Positions 1 to 7,250 of a stretch of DNA of 64,000 bases are shown one piece after another (within the stretch, counting starts at the first letter, position 1; each line of letters starts with the position of its first letter). Location of the stretch: contig NZ_FOYL01000009.1 in assembly GCF_900115955.1 (NCBI RefSeq), forward strand, positions 339,077-403,076. The letters run 5' to 3'. This stretch comes from Lentzea waywayandensis (lineage in GTDB: Bacteria > Actinomycetota > Actinomycetes > Mycobacteriales > Pseudonocardiaceae). The notes under the pieces were generated by a model, which was not told where the DNA came from, did not search any database, and saw nothing but the letters and a program-made list of their open reading frames with translations. Made by a program: the position numbers and the translations under genes.

Positions 1-1022
1 CCTGGCACGACGGTCAGGACGCTGACCAGAACCGTGAGCAGCAGCAGGATCATCTGCGTCGAGCCGAGGCCCAGCATCAACGGCCCGTCCAGCCAGATGG
101 TCGCGAGCGCGATGGTCGGGATCGTCAGGCCGATGCTCGCGATCGCCGAGCCGTAGCCGAGGTTGATGCTGGTCTGGATCCTGTCGCGCAACGCGGCGCG
201 CGCGGCGGCGATCGTCTCGGGCAGCAGCACCAGCAGGGCGATGACGACACCGACGAACGTCTGCGGGAACCCGGCGGCCCGCACGCCCGCCTCGATCGCG
301 GGCGACTCGATCTTCGCGAGGCCGACCACGGCGACCAGCGCGACGAGCAGGAAGCCGAGCGAGATCAGCGCGGCCTTGCCGGACGGGGCCTCGGCGTGTT
401 CGTCGGCCTCGATGACGCCGTCCTCGTCGACGGGGAGGAAGAAGTCGCGGTGCCGGACGGTCTGGGTGAAGACGAACATCGCGTAGAGGCCGAGGGAGGC
501 GAACGCGGCGAACGCGAGCTGCGGGCCGGAGAACTCGGGGCCGGGCGTCGTCGTGGTGAACGTCGGCAGCACCAGCGTGAGCGTGGCGAGCGTCATCACC
601 GTGGCGAGCGCGCCACCGCTGCCTTCGGCGTTGAACAGGATCGTGTGGTGCTTCATCGCCCCGAGCAGCAACGCGATGCCGATGATGCCGTTCGTGGTGA
701 TCATGACCGCGGCGAACACCGTGTCGCGCGCCAGCGACGACGCCTCGGGCCCGCCGGACACCATCAGCGTGACGATCAGGGCCACCTCGATGATCGTCAC
801 CGCCACCGCGAGGACCAGCGAACCGAACGGCTCCCCCACCCGCAGAGCGACGACCTCGGCGTGGTGCACGGCGGCGAGCACGGTCGCGGCGAGGACCAGG
901 GCGACGAGCGCCACGAGCACGCCCCCGAGGTCACGGCCCCAGGTCACGGCGAGCAGGAGCAAGCCGAGCAGGGGGGTGATGGTCGTCCAGTGCAGCAACG
1001 GGAAGCGCGGAGCGGCGGCCAT
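1..1022 (-). CDS. chaA: Calcium/proton antiporter, ChaA type (3' end outside window)
   Basis: This is an integral membrane cation/proton exchanger; ChaA proteins export Ca2+ (and Na+/K+) from the cytoplasm in exchange for protons. Reading the minus strand from the ATG at 1022 gives a hydrophobic protein with alternating membrane helices. It has the conserved ChaA stretch around VHHAEVVALRVGEPFGSLVL, followed by VTIIEVALIVTLM, and later TFVGVVIALLVLLPE and LGYGSAIASIGLTIPTIA from the second half of the inverted repeat. About 340 residues are visible and the frame runs off the left edge, so the C-terminus is missing here. An acidic loop (VDEDGVIEADEHAEAP) separates the two halves, as is usual. 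It lies downstream of the protease-inhibitor gene on the same strand but is separated from it by a strong hairpin, so it is probably transcribed on its own. Confidence 0.9.
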   Translation of the reverse strand, partial: MAAAPRFPLLHWTTITPLLGLLLLAVTWGRDLGGVLVALVALVLAATVLAAVHHAEVVALRVGEPFGSLVLAVAVTIIEVALIVTLMVSGGPEASSLARDTVFAAVMITTNGIIGIALLLGAMKHHTILFNAEGSGGALATVMTLATLTLVLPTFTTTTPGPEFSGPQLAFAAFASLGLYAMFVFTQTVRHRDFFLPVDEDGVIEADEHAEAPSGKAALISLGFLLVALVAVVGLAKIESPAIEAGVRAAGFPQTFVGVVIALLVLLPETIAAARAALRDRIQTSINLGYGSAIASIGLTIPTIALATIWLDGPLMLGLGSTQMILLLLTVLVSVLTVVP

Positions 1023-1085
1023 GATCCAACCCTCGCATACCGGCAGGGCCGTCCGCCATTCGGCGCAGCACCCATTTCAGCCACG

Positions 1086-1132
1086 ACAAATGTGGAGCGG
1101 AGCGCCCCTGCCGCGCCCCGCTCCACATTTGT
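1086..1132 (-). terminator. Long perfect hairpin, probable transcription terminator
   Basis: Two perfectly complementary 15-base arms (ACAAATGTGGAGCGG at 1086-1100 and its reverse complement at 1118-1132) flank a 17-base loop. The hairpin sits 20 bases past the stop codon of the minus-strand protease-inhibitor gene and upstream of chaA. Each arm ends in an A/T-rich tip, but there is no long U-tract. It may work in both directions. Confidence 0.6.
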
Positions 1133-1152
1133 TCTGGTGCCGTGTTCGATCC

Positions 1153-1545
1153 CTAGAAATCGAAGAGGGCACCCGTGTGCGCCAGCATGACGCACGAGTT
1201 CGGGTAGGTGTGAACCTCGTTCACCGGCTCACCGCGCCAGAAACCGAACATCGAGACCTCGACAGGCGCGTAGTGGAACGTGCACGCCCTGTCGTCCGCC
1301 CGCATGGTTCCCAGGTTCGTACCGGCGGAGGCGAGCGTCGCGCAGGCGAGGGCCCTGCGCGGGTGCTGGTCACCTCGTTCGCAGGTCAGGACAGTCGCCT
1401 TGAAGGCGTTGCCGTCGAACTCCGAGTACTGGACGGACAGGATCAACGCCGTCGCCCTGTGCGGGGCGGGTGCGGCCTGCGCGGTGCCGGTAAAGGCGAA
1501 AAGTGACGCGAACAGAGCAACGATCGCAAAAATGCGGCCGGACAT
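1153..1545 (-). CDS. Secreted subtilisin-inhibitor-like (SSI family, I16) protease inhibitor
   Basis: This small extracellular inhibitor of subtilisin-like serine proteases has 130 residues, close to other SSI precursors. Residues 1-24 form a signal peptide ending in the AQA cleavage box. The mature part keeps four cysteines (C55, C68, C88, C118) in the SSI spacing, as well as the conserved YAPVEV and FxN/PNSC regions. Aligned with classical SSI (CPMVYDPV around the reactive bond), this protein reads CTFHYAPV, which places Phe90 at P1 and His91 at P1'. An aromatic P1 fits inhibition of subtilisin or chymotrypsin-like enzymes rather than trypsin. The gene is followed by a strong hairpin and appears monocistronic. 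The family call is firm; the exact target protease is inference. Confidence 0.88.
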   Translation of the reverse strand: MSGRIFAIVALFASLFAFTGTAQAAPAPHRATALILSVQYSEFDGNAFKATVLTCERGDQHPRRALACATLASAGTNLGTMRADDRACTFHYAPVEVSMFGFWRGEPVNEVHTYPNSCVMLAHTGALFDF

Positions 1546-1746
1546 GAAAGCGGTCCTCCTGAGACCTCATTAAAACGGGCCGGTTCTCGGCCGACGCAGA
1601 TGTTGCCATCATGTTTCGTCGCCGCGAAAGGGGCCAGCGACTGTTCACCGATCACATTTGCGCGCTCCGCCAAAAGCGTGGTTGGGCCGAACGGATGTGG
1701 CGCTCGCCACGCTCACCGGCACACAGCTGCCGACGGACTGTTACGG

Positions 1747-1789
1747 GTTGCTGACAGACGCGGTTGCGCTCGGACGTATTATTCGAATC
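1747..1789 (+). promoter_or_regulatory. Candidate promoter for a leaderless transcript
   Basis: A TATTAT box at 1777-1782 lies 7 bases before the ATG at 1790, and no purine-rich ribosome-binding site precedes that ATG. TTG/CTGACA-like hexamers occur further upstream, but their spacing to the -10 box is poor. If the box is a real -10, transcription would begin at or next to the A of the start codon, giving a leaderless message, which is common in actinomycetes. This is inference from spacing only. Confidence 0.3.
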
Positions 1790-2377
1790 ATGTCCAAGAC
1801 CTCCAGACGCGTCGTGTTCGGCGTGCTCCTGATCGTCACACTCGTGGTTTCCACCGGCGGCGCGCTGGGTTACCTGGGCAGATTGACGCTCGTGTTCGAC
1901 CGTCACCCTGGAAAGCCGCTCGCGATTGTCGAGGAAGTGCCGGGACCACCGGACGGGCCGAAGTGCTCGATCGACGCCCGCTACTTCGACGAGGAGCCGG
2001 AAGGCCTGCGTCCCGAGGTGTTGAAGGCGTGGCTGGCACTGCGCGCCAAGGCCTCTGAGCAGGGCATCAAGCTCTGCCTGAACGACGGCAAGCGCAGCCG
2101 CGGGCAACAGCAGGCGGAGTTCGACGAGGCCGTCGAGAAGTTCGGGAACGCGGAACTCGCGTCGAAGTACGTGCTGAACCCGCCGGACCGTTCGATGCAC
2201 GTGATCGGATTCGCCGTCGACATTCAGCCGATCGAATCCGCGAAATGGGTCGAGAAAAACGGCAGCGCCCTTGGCTGGTGCCGCCGTTACGAAAACGAGC
2301 AGTGGCATTTCGAGTACAACGCCGGCTACCCCACCGGGGGTTGCCCCGCCCTGATCCCCAGCGCGACGGGCAGCTGA
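1790..2377 (+). CDS. VanY-like D-alanyl-D-alanine carboxypeptidase (peptidase M15B), membrane anchored
   Basis: This zinc carboxypeptidase trims the terminal D-Ala from peptidoglycan stem peptides or precursors outside the membrane. The chosen ATG gives 195 residues: a short basic N-terminus, one hydrophobic anchor (about 9-30), then the M15 domain. The signature SMHVIGFAVD (S135 to D144) supplies zinc ligands H137 and D144. ENEQWHFE (E170, H173) supplies the catalytic Glu and the third zinc ligand. KRSRGQQQ near 101-108 is the usual substrate-contact region. The longer in-frame start upstream lacks family similarity and has no hydrophobic start, so it was rejected. The genomic context is not diagnostic of glycopeptide resistance; a housekeeping or self-protection role is equally possible. 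Confidence 0.82.
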   Translation: MSKTSRRVVFGVLLIVTLVVSTGGALGYLGRLTLVFDRHPGKPLAIVEEVPGPPDGPKCSIDARYFDEEPEGLRPEVLKAWLALRAKASEQGIKLCLNDGKRSRGQQQAEFDEAVEKFGNAELASKYVLNPPDRSMHVIGFAVDIQPIESAKWVEKNGSALGWCRRYENEQWHFEYNAGYPTGGCPALIPSATGS

Positions 2378-2429
2378 CCCCCGCGCAAAGGTCTAGACGC
2401 CTGGGGTGCGCGGAAGGTTGCGCCGACGT

Positions 2430-2455
2430 AATCTGACAAGCCCAGTTACCAGATT
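2430..2455. promoter_or_regulatory. Inverted repeat upstream of a TetR gene, possible operator
   Basis: AATCTG (2430-2435) and CAGATT (2450-2455) are inverted arms with a 14-base spacer, ending 12 bases before the GTG start of the TetR-family gene. Placement fits autoregulation, but the arms are short and the spacer is long. Confidence 0.3.
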
Positions 2456-2467
2456 GGAGCACCTCCG

Positions 2468-3085
2468 GTGGCCCGTGCCTACGGCGGCATTTCACCCGAG
2501 CAGCGCAAGGCGGAGCGCCGGGCGAAGCTGCTGCAGGCAGGTCTCCAGCTGTTCACCAGCACGGGCTTCGCGGGAACCAAGATCTCCGAGCTGTGCACCG
2601 AGGCCGGTGTCTCCACGCGCAACTTCTACGAGGAGTTCGCCTCGAAGGAGGACCTGCTGCGCGACCTGCACGACCTGATCAACGCCACGGCGTTCGCCCA
2701 GGTCCGCACGACGCTGAGCGAACTGGAGACCGACGACGTGGCCGTCCGGATCACGACGCTGCTGGACGTGTTCGTGCGCAGCGTCACGGCCGATCCCCGT
2801 GCGCCGCGCCTCAACTACGTCGAGGCCGTGGGCGTGAACGCGGAGATCGAGCGGCAGCACGTGCGCTGGGTGAGCACGTGGGCGGAGTTCATCGAGTCCG
2901 AGGCACTGCGGGCGGCGGCCACGGGGGTGGCGCCGCAACGGTCGTACCGGCTCACCGCGATCGCGCTGGTGGGGGCGATCACGGGGTTGCTGCGGGAGTG
3001 GCAGGCGCACCAGCCGCCGCTCGCGGTCGACGAGATCGCCGTGGAGATCCGTGAGCTGATGCTGGCGGCCATCACCCGCCCGTAA
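2468..3085 (+). CDS. TetR/AcrR-family transcriptional regulator
   Basis: This cytoplasmic dimeric repressor has 205 residues, the usual TetR length. Residues about 14-60 form the helix-turn-helix domain: QRKAERRAKLLQAGLQLF, TKISELCTEAGVSTRNFYEEF, then the SKEDLL helix. The rest is an all-helical ligand-binding domain of unknown specificity. The start is a GTG with GGAG about 9 bases upstream. It is followed on the same strand by a small membrane protein, and a short inverted repeat lies in front of it. The ligand and targets cannot be told from sequence. Confidence 0.85.
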   Translation: MARAYGGISPEQRKAERRAKLLQAGLQLFTSTGFAGTKISELCTEAGVSTRNFYEEFASKEDLLRDLHDLINATAFAQVRTTLSELETDDVAVRITTLLDVFVRSVTADPRAPRLNYVEAVGVNAEIERQHVRWVSTWAEFIESEALRAAATGVAPQRSYRLTAIALVGAITGLLREWQAHQPPLAVDEIAVEIRELMLAAITRP

Positions 3086-3142
3086 GTGTGTTCCACCACG
3101 AAACCGCCCGCACGCTCGGCGCCGTGCTCGTACGGTGCCCGC

Positions 3143-3532
3143 ATGGTCGAGCTTCCGGCACCGCTGGCACAACTCGCGGCCGAACGCGGCCTCGGGCCGT
3201 GCGACCACCGGTTCCGCCGGCGGGTCACGCTCTTCACCGTGCTGGGCCTGGTCGCGGCGGCCGCGGTCGTCTTCCTGCTGCTGACGCTCACCGCGGCACC
3301 GCTGATCATCCTCTCGTTGCCGGTCCTGATCGCCCTGCTGTTGCTGCACCGGCGGCGCGGCGCCGGCCTGTACCTGTTCGACGGCGGGCTCGTCGTGGTG
3401 AGCGGCTGGACGGCACCGCGGGTCGTGACGTGGGAAGAGGCCCAGGACTCCGCGGTCAGGCTGAACGGCACCTACGAGGACTTCCAGCGGGCGGCGACCA
3501 TCATCCGGTCGCGCGCGAGTTCCCGAGACTGA
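3143..3532 (+). CDS. Small membrane protein with cytoplasmic tail (DUF6585-like), function unknown
   Basis: The 129-residue protein starts at the ATG at 3143; an earlier in-frame ATG adds only low-complexity sequence. It has two adjacent hydrophobic helices (about residues 27-62) followed by a C-terminal domain with GAGLYLFDGGLVVVSGW and VVTWEEAQ. That pattern resembles actinomycete DUF6585-type proteins, which have a PH-like fold after two helices. It lies just after a TetR gene on the same strand, and its 3' end overlaps the convergent TetR gene by 32 bases. No catalytic residues are visible. Confidence 0.6.
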   Translation: MVELPAPLAQLAAERGLGPCDHRFRRRVTLFTVLGLVAAAAVVFLLLTLTAAPLIILSLPVLIALLLLHRRRGAGLYLFDGGLVVVSGWTAPRVVTWEEAQDSAVRLNGTYEDFQRAATIIRSRASSRD

Positions 3533-4181
3533 CCAGCAGCTCCCGCAGGATCGCCAGCTCACCGGGCGTGAGCTGCGCTTCGGCCGTGCGGGCCAGCAGC
3601 ACCAGCAGGTGGTTCGCGGCGGCCGCCAGGTCCGACTCGGCCTTCGACGTCACCAGGATCGAGCTGAGCACCGCCTCCCGCGTCCGTTCGGACAGCCGGT
3701 CCATGCCCGGCCCGGTGGGGTTCGCGATCAGCAGGATCGTGGTGCCGACGGTGGCCGCGTGGACGGTCTGCACGGCGTCGTCCACCGGCATGGTCAGCAG
3801 CCCGGCCTCGTCGATCCGCGTCATCCTTTGCTGCAGGATGCGCTGCCCCTGTGCCATGGACGGGTGGGGTTTGGTGCGGCCGCCGTACATCAGGCCGTAG
3901 ATCGCGGGGTTGCGCAGGCCGAACTCCACGTGGCCGTCCCAGCCGCGGCGCAGGTCCTCGACCGGATCGGAGGACGGGGCCAGGTCGCGCTTCTCGGCTA
4001 GGTACCGCTCGAACCCGGCGGCGGCGACGGCGTCGAGCAGCCCGTTCTTGTCGCCGAAGTAGTGGTACACGGTCGGCGGCGTTACTCCCGCCGCCGCGCA
4101 CACGTCACGAATCGACGCGCCCACGCCCAGCTCGGTGGCCGCGGCGAGGATGCGGTCCCGGACCTGGGATTGCTCGCTCAT
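3501..4181 (-). CDS. TetR/AcrR-family transcriptional regulator
   Basis: A second TetR-type repressor, 226 residues long. The N-terminal helix-turn-helix (about residues 7-55) includes RDRILAAATELG, ASIRDVCAAAGVTPPTVYHY and FGDKNGLLDAV. The C-terminal part is helical and typical of the TetR_C_33-like group with GHVEFGLRNPAIYGLMYG. It starts at the ATG at 4181, and a 6+9+6 inverted repeat lies 10 bases upstream, suggesting autoregulation and possibly control of the divergent lipoprotein gene. Its 3' end overlaps the convergent membrane-protein gene. Confidence 0.85.
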   Translation of the reverse strand: MSEQSQVRDRILAAATELGVGASIRDVCAAAGVTPPTVYHYFGDKNGLLDAVAAAGFERYLAEKRDLAPSSDPVEDLRRGWDGHVEFGLRNPAIYGLMYGGRTKPHPSMAQGQRILQQRMTRIDEAGLLTMPVDDAVQTVHAATVGTTILLIANPTGPGMDRLSERTREAVLSSILVTSKAESDLAAAANHLLVLLARTAEAQLTPGELAILRELLVSLGNSRATG

Positions 4182-4191
4182 GTGGCCGAAC

Positions 4192-4212
4192 TATCGCGTT
4201 GTAACTGCGATA
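4192..4212. promoter_or_regulatory. Candidate TetR operator between divergent genes
   Basis: TATCGC (4192-4197) and GCGATA (4207-4212) form a perfect inverted repeat with a 9-base spacer. The site lies immediately upstream of the minus-strand TetR start (4181) and 72 bases before the plus-strand lipoprotein start. Size and placement match TetR autoregulatory operators; the regulator-operator pairing is inferred. Confidence 0.5.
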
Positions 4213-4284
4213 CACAGCAGCTTGCCACTGTTACAGAGCAAGCCGCGGTGAACCGGTGGGGCACCTCTGTCCGTAACCACCCGT

Positions 4285-4782
4285 GTGAGCCGATTCGCCG
4301 TTCTCGCGCTACTGGTGTGCCTTGGTGCCTGTTCCGCGCCGTCGGAGCAGGAGACCGCCTCGCTGGACGAACTGGAGGCCGCTGCCGGTCCGGTCGCGGG
4401 GCCCACCCAGGTGTTGCCGGGAGACATCGCGAGACTGCAGGTCGAGGAGTCGCCCGCGGTCGGCGCCATCGTCGCCGACCGCGAGCACAACACCCTCTAC
4501 TTCAACGTCCAGGACGGCCCGTCGAAGTCGACCTGCCTCGAACCCGAGTGCACGCTCGTGTGGCCGCCGCTGCTGGCCGCGGGCGGCAGGATCGAGGCGC
4601 CCGGCCTCGACCAGGCGTTGCTCGGCACCACGAAGCGCCCGGACGGCCTGGAGCAGGTCACGTTCGCCGGCAAGCCGGTGTACCGCTACGTCGACGACGA
4701 AGGCGCCGGCGACGCGACCGGACACGGCGTGGACGACCGCTGGTTCGCGATCTCCCCGAGCGGGGCCAAGGCCTCTCGCTGA
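4285..4782 (+). CDS. Secreted-repeat lipoprotein (PF03640-like)
   Basis: This 165-residue exported lipoprotein of unknown function starts at GTG 4285. Residues 1-16 are a lipoprotein signal with lipobox LGAC, so Cys16 would be lipidated and the protein anchored to the outer face of the membrane. The mature part carries two copies of the motif seen in the 'secreted repeat of unknown function' family. One copy is TLYFNVQDGPSKSTCLEPECTLVWPPL and the next lies around KPVYRYVDDEGAGDATGHGVDDRWFAISPSG. The paired cysteines in the first repeat probably form a disulfide. It is divergent from a TetR gene and followed by a hairpin terminator. Confidence 0.75.
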   Translation: MSRFAVLALLVCLGACSAPSEQETASLDELEAAAGPVAGPTQVLPGDIARLQVEESPAVGAIVADREHNTLYFNVQDGPSKSTCLEPECTLVWPPLLAAGGRIEAPGLDQALLGTTKRPDGLEQVTFAGKPVYRYVDDEGAGDATGHGVDDRWFAISPSGAKASR

Positions 4783-4844
4783 CGAGGGCGAAAATTCGGC
4801 GTGGCAGCGCGACAGCGCGGCGTGACGCCTAGGCCACACACTGG

Positions 4845-4873
4845 AACCGGCTGCTCTGCCGAGTAGCCGGTTT
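4845..4873 (+). terminator. Probable terminator after the lipoprotein gene
   Basis: AACCGGCT (4845-4852) and AGCCGGTT (4865-4872) pair perfectly around a 12-base loop and are followed by TTGTCGCGTTCGTGTT. The hairpin is 63 bases past the lipoprotein stop codon. Confidence 0.5.
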
Positions 4874-4890
4874 GTCGCGTTCGTGTTACT

Positions 4891-4946
4891 CAAACGATTC
4901 GTTTGTACCGGAAATCCCGAAACCGGTTTCGCGCGGAACCGGTTTC
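4891..4946. promoter_or_regulatory. Cluster of three palindromes upstream of the beta-glucosidase gene
   Basis: CAAACGA-T-TCGTTTG (4891-4905) is a perfect 7+1+7 palindrome. CGAAACCGGTTTCG (4918-4931) is a perfect 14-base palindrome. GGAACCGGTTTC (4935-4946) is a near copy of the second at a 17-base interval. Even palindromes centred on CG are typical operators of LacI-family sugar repressors. No LacI gene is present in this window. Confidence 0.5.
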
Positions 4947-4958
4947 AGGTATCAACTG

Positions 4959-4972
4959 TGAGAGCGCTCCCA
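4959..4972. promoter_or_regulatory. CebR-like operator
   Basis: TGAGAGCGCTCCCA differs at one position from the known Streptomyces CebR box TGGGAGCGCTCCCA, which represses cellulose/cello-oligosaccharide genes. It lies 37 bases before the start of the GH3 beta-glucosidase. The identification rests on the match and the target; binding is not shown. Confidence 0.65.
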
Positions 4973-5009
4973 TAGACGCTGCCGCCGCACGAGCCCTCTC
5001 GGAGACCAC

Positions 5010-7250
5010 ATGGATCGCGACGACGTGCCCTACCTCGACGCCACGCTGCCCACCGCAGAGCGGGTGGCCGACCTCCTGGGCCGCATGACGCTGGCCGAGA
5101 AGGTCGGCCAGATGATGCAGCTGGACTCGAGGGAGGACCTGGACGACCACGTGCTGCGCAAGCACGTCGGTTCGATCCTGCACACCTCGCCCGAACGAGT
5201 GCTGCGCGCGCATGACCTCACCACGCAGACACGGCTGCGTGTCCCGTTGCTCATCGCCGAGGACTGCATCCACGGCCACTCGTTCTACGAGGGCGCCACG
5301 ATCTTCCCCACCCAGCTCGGCATGGCCGCGAGCTGGGACCCCGACCTGGTCGAGCAGGTCGCCCGCGTCACCGCCGTCGAGGCCGCCGCGACCGGCGTGC
5401 ACTGGACGTTCTCGCCGGTCCTGTGCATCTCGCGGGACCTGCGCTGGGGCCGGGTCGACGAGACGTTCGGCGAGGACCCGGTGCTGATCGGCGAGCTCGC
5501 GGCCGCCATGGTCCGCGGCTACCAGGGCGACGGGCTCGCCGACGAGACGGCGATCCTCGCGACGGCCAAGCACTTCGCGGGCTACTCGGAGACCCAGGGC
5601 GGCCGGGACGCGAGCGAGGCGGACCTGTCGCGGCGCAAGCTGCGGTCGTGGTTCCTGCCGCCGTTCGAGCGGGTGGCCCGTGCGGGCTGCGCGACGTTCA
5701 TGCTCGGCTACCAGTCCACCGACGGCGTGCCGATCACGGTCAACTCGTGGCTGCTGGACGAGGTGCTGCGCGGCGAGTGGGGCTACAAGGGCACCCTGAT
5801 CACCGACTGGGACAACGTCGGCCGCATGGTCTGGGAGCAGAAGCTCCAGCCCGACTACGCGCACGCCGCCGCGGCCGCCGTGAAGGCCGGCAACGACATG
5901 ATCATGACGACCCCGCAGTTCTTCGACGGCGCGTTGCAGGGCGTCGAGGAGGGGTTGCTGGCCGAGTCCGACCTCGACCGCGCGGTCACCCGGATCCTGA
6001 CGCTGAAGTTCGACCTCGGCCTGTTCGAGAACCCGCGCAGGCCCGACGCCGAACGTCAGCGCGTGATGATCAACCACGACGACCACGTGGCGCTGAACCT
6101 GCAGGTCGCGCGCCGTTCGCTGGTGCTGCTGCGCAACGACGGCGTGCTGCCGTTCGCCCAGGGCAAGGGCAAGATCGCCGTCGTCGGTCCCCTCGCCGAC
6201 GACGCCCAGACCCAGCTCGGCGACTGGGCCGGTTCGTCCGGTCAGGCCGACTGGCTGCCCAACGGCCACCCGCGCGAGATGATCACGACGGTCCTCGACG
6301 GGCTGCGCGAGCTCTCGTCGCAGGAGGTCACGTACGCCCGCGGCGCCGACATCCTCACGCTGGAGCCGGACCCCGAGGGCGACACGTTCCCGGACGGCCA
6401 GCCGCGCCCGCCGGTCGTGAAGGCCTGCGCGCCGGACGCGAACCTGATCGCCGAGGCCGTCGCGGCGGCGCAGGACGCCGACTACGTGGTCGCCGTCGTC
6501 GGTGACGTGATCGAACTGGTCGGCGAGGGCCGTTCCACCGCCACGCTCGACCTGATCGGCGGCCAGATCGCCCTGCTGGACGCGCTGGCCGAAACCGGCA
6601 AGCCGCTGGTCGTGGTGCTGCTCGCGTCGAAGCCGCTGGTGCTGCCCGCGTCGGCGCGCAACGCCGCCGCGCTGCTCTGGGTGGCCAACCCCGGCATGCA
6701 GGGTGGCCGGGCGATCGCCGAGGTGCTGCACGGGCTGGTCGAGCCGAGCGGCCGGTTGCCGATCTCGTTCGCGGAGCACGCCGGTCAGCAACCGACCTAC
6801 TACAACCAGATCCGCGGCCAGCACGGCACGCGCTACGCCGACCTGACGCAGGAGCCGGCGTTCGCGTTCGGCGAGGGCCTGTCGTACACGACGGTCGAGT
6901 ACGGCGACCTGCACGTGGAGACGGCGGTGCTACGTCCGGACGAGACGGTCAAGGCGTCGATCACGTTGTCCAACACCGGCTCGCGGCCCTCCCGCGAGAC
7001 CGTGCAGGTCTACGTGAGCGACGCCGTCACGTCGGTCAGCTGGGCGGACAAGGAACTGAAGACGTTCCAGCAGGTCGACCTGGAGCCCGGCGAGACCGTG
7101 AAGGTCGAGCTGGAGCTCCCGGTCTCCGCCTGCACGATCGTCGACGCGGCCGGGCTGCGCGTGGTGGAGCCGGGTGAGTTCGTCCTCCTGGTGGGGCCGA
7201 ACTCCAAGGACCTCCGCCGCGCCGAGTTCACCGTAAAGCCACAGTATTGA
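5010..7250 (+). CDS. bglX: Beta-glucosidase, glycoside hydrolase family 3
   Basis: This enzyme hydrolyses beta-glucosidic bonds of cello-oligosaccharides or other beta-glucosides. The 746-residue protein has the full GH3 layout: N-terminal barrel (about 1-310), C-terminal sandwich (about 350-590) and fibronectin-III-like domain (about 650-730). It opens with MTLAEKVGQM. The substrate-binding KHFAGY and the nucleophile motif LITDWDNVG, with Asp266, are present. No signal peptide is visible, so the enzyme is likely cytoplasmic and acts on imported sugars. The ATG at 5010 has GGAG 5 bases upstream. A CebR-like box and three other palindromes lie upstream, suggesting induction by cello-oligosaccharides. 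Its 3' end overlaps the convergent galactokinase-like gene by 23 bases. Substrate preference is not fixed by the sequence. Confidence 0.9.
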   Translation: MDRDDVPYLDATLPTAERVADLLGRMTLAEKVGQMMQLDSREDLDDHVLRKHVGSILHTSPERVLRAHDLTTQTRLRVPLLIAEDCIHGHSFYEGATIFPTQLGMAASWDPDLVEQVARVTAVEAAATGVHWTFSPVLCISRDLRWGRVDETFGEDPVLIGELAAAMVRGYQGDGLADETAILATAKHFAGYSETQGGRDASEADLSRRKLRSWFLPPFERVARAGCATFMLGYQSTDGVPITVNSWLLDEVLRGEWGYKGTLITDWDNVGRMVWEQKLQPDYAHAAAAAVKAGNDMIMTTPQFFDGALQGVEEGLLAESDLDRAVTRILTLKFDLGLFENPRRPDAERQRVMINHDDHVALNLQVARRSLVLLRNDGVLPFAQGKGKIAVVGPLADDAQTQLGDWAGSSGQADWLPNGHPREMITTVLDGLRELSSQEVTYARGADILTLEPDPEGDTFPDGQPRPPVVKACAPDANLIAEAVAAAQDADYVVAVVGDVIELVGEGRSTATLDLIGGQIALLDALAETGKPLVVVLLASKPLVLPASARNAAALLWVANPGMQGGRAIAEVLHGLVEPSGRLPISFAEHAGQQPTYYNQIRGQHGTRYADLTQEPAFAFGEGLSYTTVEYGDLHVETAVLRPDETVKASITLSNTGSRPSRETVQVYVSDAVTSVSWADKELKTFQQVDLEPGETVKVELELPVSACTIVDAAGLRVVEPGEFVLLVGPNSKDLRRAEFTVKPQY

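Noticed and set aside
1790..2377. Glycopeptide-resistance cassette based on the VanY-like protein
   Set aside because: No vanH, vanA, vanX or vanR/S neighbours; single M15 peptidases are common in actinomycetes.
4890..6914. A 674-codon minus-strand frame opposite the beta-glucosidase
   Set aside because: Shadow translation without domains; GH3 catalytic motifs are in the plus-strand frame.
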